Shown piece after piece: positions 45,524 to 48,501 of a DNA stretch of 48,501 bases; positions within the stretch are counted from its first letter, which is position 1; the number at the start of each line of letters is the position of its first letter. This DNA comes from Maribacter caenipelagi. Its GTDB lineage: Bacteria; Bacteroidota; Bacteroidia; Flavobacteriales; Flavobacteriaceae. The stretch covers positions 1-48,501 of the forward strand of contig NZ_SNZW01000019.1 in the NCBI RefSeq assembly GCF_004364175.1, read 5' to 3'. The notes under the pieces are model-generated. The model was not told the origin of the DNA and searched no databases. It saw only the letters and a list, made by a program, of their open reading frames with translations. The position numbers were made by a program, and so were the translations under genes.

Positions 45524-46258
45524 TTACAATAAGTTTCTATTGATATCTAATATATTATTTTGTAAGTAGGATCTTAAAAAGTTCATGGTAAAATTCTCGG
45601 CACCATAAAAATCTTCACGAATAAGAATAGATGCGATATTTTTACTTCTAAATTGTTCAAGCATAGGTATCGATAATGGTGCATAGCTATAATGCCATGG
45701 CTCATATTTGAAACCTCTTCTTTTTGCTTCGTCGGTATACACTAAGAAAAATCCGTAGGTTTCCGAATTTTCGTCCATCCATTTTTTAAAATCAACATAA
45801 GGACCTTCGCCTTCATATTTGTGTGGCACTAGAACATCGCCTTCTACTTTTCTATATCCATCTACTACATCAATATCGGTGCCCCAATGATGTCTGCTCG
45901 TTCCGGGTATCGTAGAGTATTCGATGATTTTGTCAATAGCATCTGTAGGGTTCATGCCATCATCGTCAGTGTATTTTAAAAATTTACGTTCAAAAATTGC
46001 TTCTTGCCTATCGTAACTTCTATAGCTTGAAACTATTTTAAGATCGATACCATCTTTGTAAGCTGCCTTTTTCATTTCTACAAAGGCATCATGAGCTTCT
46101 TTTCGAAGATTAATATCTTTTCCATAGAGCTCAATATCTTCTTTACCCATGAGTTCTAATATGGAATATTCGGTATCTTCTTGAATAAAGAAAGTTGGGG
46201 TAATGGCTAGTGCCAAAGCAGCTGAACTGCTTCTGTTGATAAATGTTCTTCTCTGCAT
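45524..46258 (-). CDS. M15-family D-Ala-D-Ala carboxypeptidase (VanY/LdcB-like)
   Basis: A 244-residue peptidase. Zinc-site motifs are SRHHWGTDIDV (His and Asp ligands) and EPWHYSY (catalytic Glu and His ligand). The N-terminus MQRRTFINRSSSAALALAIT has twin arginines and a hydrophobic stretch, resembling a Tat signal, so it may be exported folded. An upstream Met at 46339 gives 27 extra residues of no family character, so I start at 46258. It should trim peptidoglycan stem peptides in the periplasm. No regulator or vancomycin-resistance gene is nearby, so a housekeeping role is likely. Confidence 0.9.
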   Translation of the reverse strand: MQRRTFINRSSSAALALAITPTFFIQEDTEYSILELMGKEDIELYGKDINLRKEAHDAFVEMKKAAYKDGIDLKIVSSYRSYDRQEAIFERKFLKYTDDDGMNPTDAIDKIIEYSTIPGTSRHHWGTDIDVVDGYRKVEGDVLVPHKYEGEGPYVDFKKWMDENSETYGFFLVYTDEAKRRGFKYEPWHYSYAPLSIPMLEQFRSKNIASILIREDFYGAENFTMNFLRSYLQNNILDINRNLL

Positions 46259-46414
46259 AACTCTATATTGGTGTTGTTTAATACAAAAGATTTGCCAAAC
46301 TTGATCAAAATGAAAAAACTTTTGAAATTGGTAAACCATGCAATGTAAAAGTAATGAATCTTAACAATAAAAGATATTAGGGTCAATGTTCTTGATATTT
46401 TATATCATGGTAGA

Positions 46415-46447
46415 CATACTCTTGTCACAAAATATGATAAGAGTATG
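46415..46447 (-). terminator. Hairpin downstream of the T9SS substrate gene
   Basis: A 9-bp inverted repeat CATACTCTT / AAGAGTATG with a 15-base loop, about 20 bp beyond the stop of the minus-strand gene. It lacks a T-run, so factor-independent termination is uncertain. Confidence 0.35.
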
Positions 46448-46467
46448 ATATTATAAAAATCGATAAA

Positions 46468-47631
46468 TTATCTAGATAGATATAAAAAGCCTTGATAATT
46501 TAAATCGCCTTCGGGAATGTAAATCGTATAAAAATAGACGCCAGTAGGCAATCCTTTTTCTTCACCGAATGGGACATTGTTCAGATTTGAAAATCCGACA
46601 AAATCATCAACGTAGTCTGTCTTTTCGAACACTTTAAGACCGTAGCGATCATAAATTTGAAGAAAATTACTGTCAAAATCTTGTAATTCTTCAATGTAAA
46701 AGCTGTCATTGATTCCGTCACCATTTACAGAAATAAAGAAATTATCTATAAAAAGTACGTCTCTAGCTAAAGGTTCGAACGGACTTTTAGAAGAACCCAG
46801 CGTAATAACTTCATAATCGTCTGGTATAAAAGATTCTGTGGTAACAAAACCTTCGGTCAAAGTACCAACAGGAACAGTGCCTACTAGGTTTACCCATCGT
46901 TGAGAGGCTTTGCTCCACCCTACAGGTATGACTTCGTCTACATTATCGGTTAAACTTTCTACAGTGCTACGTATATTCCAACTTAGTGTTACAGTGGAAG
47001 GCATAGAACCCTCTAGTCTCCAAAATTCAAAGGTGTTTACCAATTCTACATCTAAGTCGGTTGCGCCGGTATCATATGAACCAAGAGGTGCAGGTGCATT
47101 GTTTGGGTTTTCGTAGAAATAGGCACATTTCGCAAATAGATTAACGCTTTCAGAATTGATGATCAACGGTCTTAAATATTGCACATCACCTACCGGGAAA
47201 CCAAAATTTTGCTGGTTGGTAATTGCCGCATAGCCTTCAATTTTACTAAAGTCATTTTCGCCACTGTAAAAAGAATTATCTACAAAGTTGTAAAAAATAT
47301 CTGGTTGGGCGGTAGGGGTTAGAATGCTACCAAAAATAAAGTTAGTGTTATTGGTATTGTCCATTCCTAGGTCTAACTGCATGTTGTTTTCCAAGGCAAT
47401 TTCCATATCATAGAACTGTGGAGTAACACTGCCCGAAACGGTCAATAGCTCAGAACCATAAAAACCAGCTAGCCCAAGGTTGTTGTCCGTCGGAGACTCA
47501 TTAATAAGATTGGTGTGAAAACCAATTTGCCCACCTTCATGAATACGTAAGTTACCATTATTGTATAGTGCCGTTTGGGCAGAAATAGTTGCTGCAAACA
47601 GAAAGAACAGTATGTGTATGTATTTTTTCAT
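46468..47631 (-). CDS. T9SS type-B sorting-domain secreted protein
   Basis: A 387-residue protein with signal peptide MKKYIHILFFLFAATISAQ. The middle is beta-rich and unrecognised. The last ~90 residues are the type-B (gliding-motility-associated) C-terminal domain: ISVNGDGINDSFYIEEL, LQIYDRYGLKVFEK, LPTGVYFYTI and the final GFLYLSR. It should be secreted across the outer membrane by the type IX system. Its start codon shares one base with the stop of the upstream repeat-protein gene (TAATG), so the two are translationally coupled and may act together on the surface. Confidence 0.92.
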   Translation of the reverse strand: MKKYIHILFFLFAATISAQTALYNNGNLRIHEGGQIGFHTNLINESPTDNNLGLAGFYGSELLTVSGSVTPQFYDMEIALENNMQLDLGMDNTNNTNFIFGSILTPTAQPDIFYNFVDNSFYSGENDFSKIEGYAAITNQQNFGFPVGDVQYLRPLIINSESVNLFAKCAYFYENPNNAPAPLGSYDTGATDLDVELVNTFEFWRLEGSMPSTVTLSWNIRSTVESLTDNVDEVIPVGWSKASQRWVNLVGTVPVGTLTEGFVTTESFIPDDYEVITLGSSKSPFEPLARDVLFIDNFFISVNGDGINDSFYIEELQDFDSNFLQIYDRYGLKVFEKTDYVDDFVGFSNLNNVPFGEEKGLPTGVYFYTIYIPEGDLNYQGFLYLSR

Positions 47632-48501
47632 TAGTCGTTCTGCTTTTCTAATAACATGGTTTTAATCTCTGCCATTTGAGCTTTTAACCCCTCTAATTCT
47701 TTACTCATGTTAGTATTGGCACTCTGTAATTCTTTAATTTTCTTTTCTTGCTCTATAGTATGCAAAAATAATTCTTCTATTTTTTCTAGGTTAACAAGCG
47801 CACCTTCTGATAAATTCCACTTGCCATCATTTGCTTCGATTTCTGAAACCGATTTTACACCGGGTAAATGGTGATTTTCTTTTAGAAATGTTTCCACTAT
47901 TTCTAAGGATGAAAATTCATAATCAGATTTAATAGAAGAATTACCTAAAAAATACTTTTGAAAAACATAATCAGGGTAAGTTGCGGTAGCGGAAATAAAA
48001 CTGTTTGCTTGAACATTACCATTCGTTATAATATTGTCGTTTCCAAAATTTGGGTCAGCTGTTGGTAACGTTACTGTATTTCCACCACTTATTGATATAC
48101 TGTTACCTATTATGCCAAGTGTTTGTATTTCATTTGTAATGCTATCATCTATTTCTGCCGTAAGGTAACCGTTGTTGGCTACAAAAGCATCGACGGCTGC
48201 TTCGTCCAGATTAGTATCGTTATCAATTCCATCCATGAAATCAGGGGGGATATTAGTTAGCGTAGCCCAATCTGCAGTGGCTGCTGTTGGTAACGTTATT
48301 GTATTTCCACCACTTATTGATAGACTGTTACCTGTTATGCCAAGTGTTTGTATTTCATTTGTAATGCTATCATCTATTTCTGCCGTAAGGTAACCGTTGT
48401 TGGCTACAAAAGCATCGACGGCTGCTTCGTCCAGATTAGTATCGTTATCAATTCCATCCATGAAATCAGGGGGGATATTAGTTAGCGTAGCCCAATCTGC
48501 A
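47631..48501 (-). CDS. Repeat-rich tail-fibre-like surface protein, 5' end outside the window (partial)
   Basis: The frame is open to the right edge, so only the C-terminal part (290 codons) is seen; the N-terminus is missing. It holds two 75-residue tandem repeats containing DWATLTNIPPDF, DNDTNLDEAAVDAFVANNGY, DSITNEIQTLGI and SISGGNT-TLPTA. The C-terminal module (YPDYVFQKYF, SLEIVETFLKENHHLPGV, ALVNLEKIEELFLHTIEQ) is common at the ends of long Bacteroidota surface proteins and is followed by a coiled coil (KKIKELQSANTNMSKELEGLKAQM). The fold of the repeats is probably fibrous, similar to phage-tail or collagen-associated surface fibres. No export signal can be checked. Confidence 0.85.
   Translation of the reverse strand, partial: ADWATLTNIPPDFMDGIDNDTNLDEAAVDAFVANNGYLTAEIDDSITNEIQTLGITGNSLSISGGNTITLPTAATADWATLTNIPPDFMDGIDNDTNLDEAAVDAFVANNGYLTAEIDDSITNEIQTLGIIGNSISISGGNTVTLPTADPNFGNDNIITNGNVQANSFISATATYPDYVFQKYFLGNSSIKSDYEFSSLEIVETFLKENHHLPGVKSVSEIEANDGKWNLSEGALVNLEKIEELFLHTIEQEKKIKELQSANTNMSKELEGLKAQMAEIKTMLLEKQND
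48059..48501. repeat. Two near-identical 225-bp coding repeats
   Basis: 48059-48276 and 48284-48501 differ at only three positions that I found by eye (near 48076, 48101 and 48112 in the left copy). The period is 225 bp (75 codons). The array continues or ends beyond the window. Confidence 0.93.

Noticed and set aside
45524..46258. VanY-type vancomycin resistance gene
   Set aside because: The M15 fold is shared by housekeeping carboxypeptidases; no van regulatory or ligase gene is nearby, and Gram-negative bacteria are intrinsically protected.

Overview
The window looks like a chromosomal piece of a marine member of the Flavobacteriaceae (Bacteroidota). The DNA is AT-rich. Several promoters carry the Bacteroidota -7 element TAnnTTTG. 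There are two type IX secretion (T9SS) components (PorT and the DUF5103 plug protein) and one T9SS type-B substrate. The 287-residue primary sigma factor has the compact form typical of the phylum, and a sodium-pumping NADH:quinone reductase operon is present. A genus cannot be assigned from sequence reading alone. No phage, insertion sequence, tRNA or CRISPR array was seen.

Layout. Bases 1-52 are the 3' end of a 5S rRNA, so an rRNA operon lies to the left, followed by its terminator and about 360 bp of non-coding DNA with a (TAC)7 tract. Bases 505-13052 are almost all minus strand: a zinc-ribbon membrane protein, rpe-ypdA, a large VPS10/Asp-box protein, a pullulanase-VF530-trmL operon, rpoD, and rpsO-pnp. 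Bases 13158-18237 hold tamL, fba, accD and a small lipoprotein, also minus strand. From 18292 to 23691 an RNA methyltransferase gene (+) faces porT-menG (-) across a 13-copy heptamer repeat, and trkA-trkH (+) diverge from menG. From 23767 to 32239 come desaturase-aminotransferase (-), rsmG (+), a DinB protein (-), and DUF5103-DUF3667-apaG-pruA (-).

From 32392 to 39968 the plus strand carries nqrABCDEF, a 120-residue protein of unknown function and apbE. This is a functional unit: the Na+-NQR needs ApbE to attach FMN covalently to NqrB and NqrC. Convergent to it is gpmI-map-methyltransferase (-). Two tandem paralogous exported ankyrin proteins (+) follow, then a 55-residue membrane protein too short for usual gene calling, an M48 peptidase, an M15 peptidase, and a T9SS type-B substrate translationally coupled to a repeat-rich surface protein that runs off the right edge.

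Most genes are core housekeeping. The more unusual points are a cysteine-less zinc ribbon in AccD, an active-site cysteine replaced by isoleucine in the YpdA homologue, a GET instead of GAT flavinylation site in NqrB, a long acidic tail on NqrE, the unknown protein between nqrF and apbE, the heptamer VNTR touching the porT stop codon, a near-perfect 225-bp coding repeat at the right edge, and a promoter whose -33 box lies inside the start of the neighbouring divergent gene. I found no complete new system; the nqr-unknown-apbE arrangement and the ankyrin pair are the best leads.
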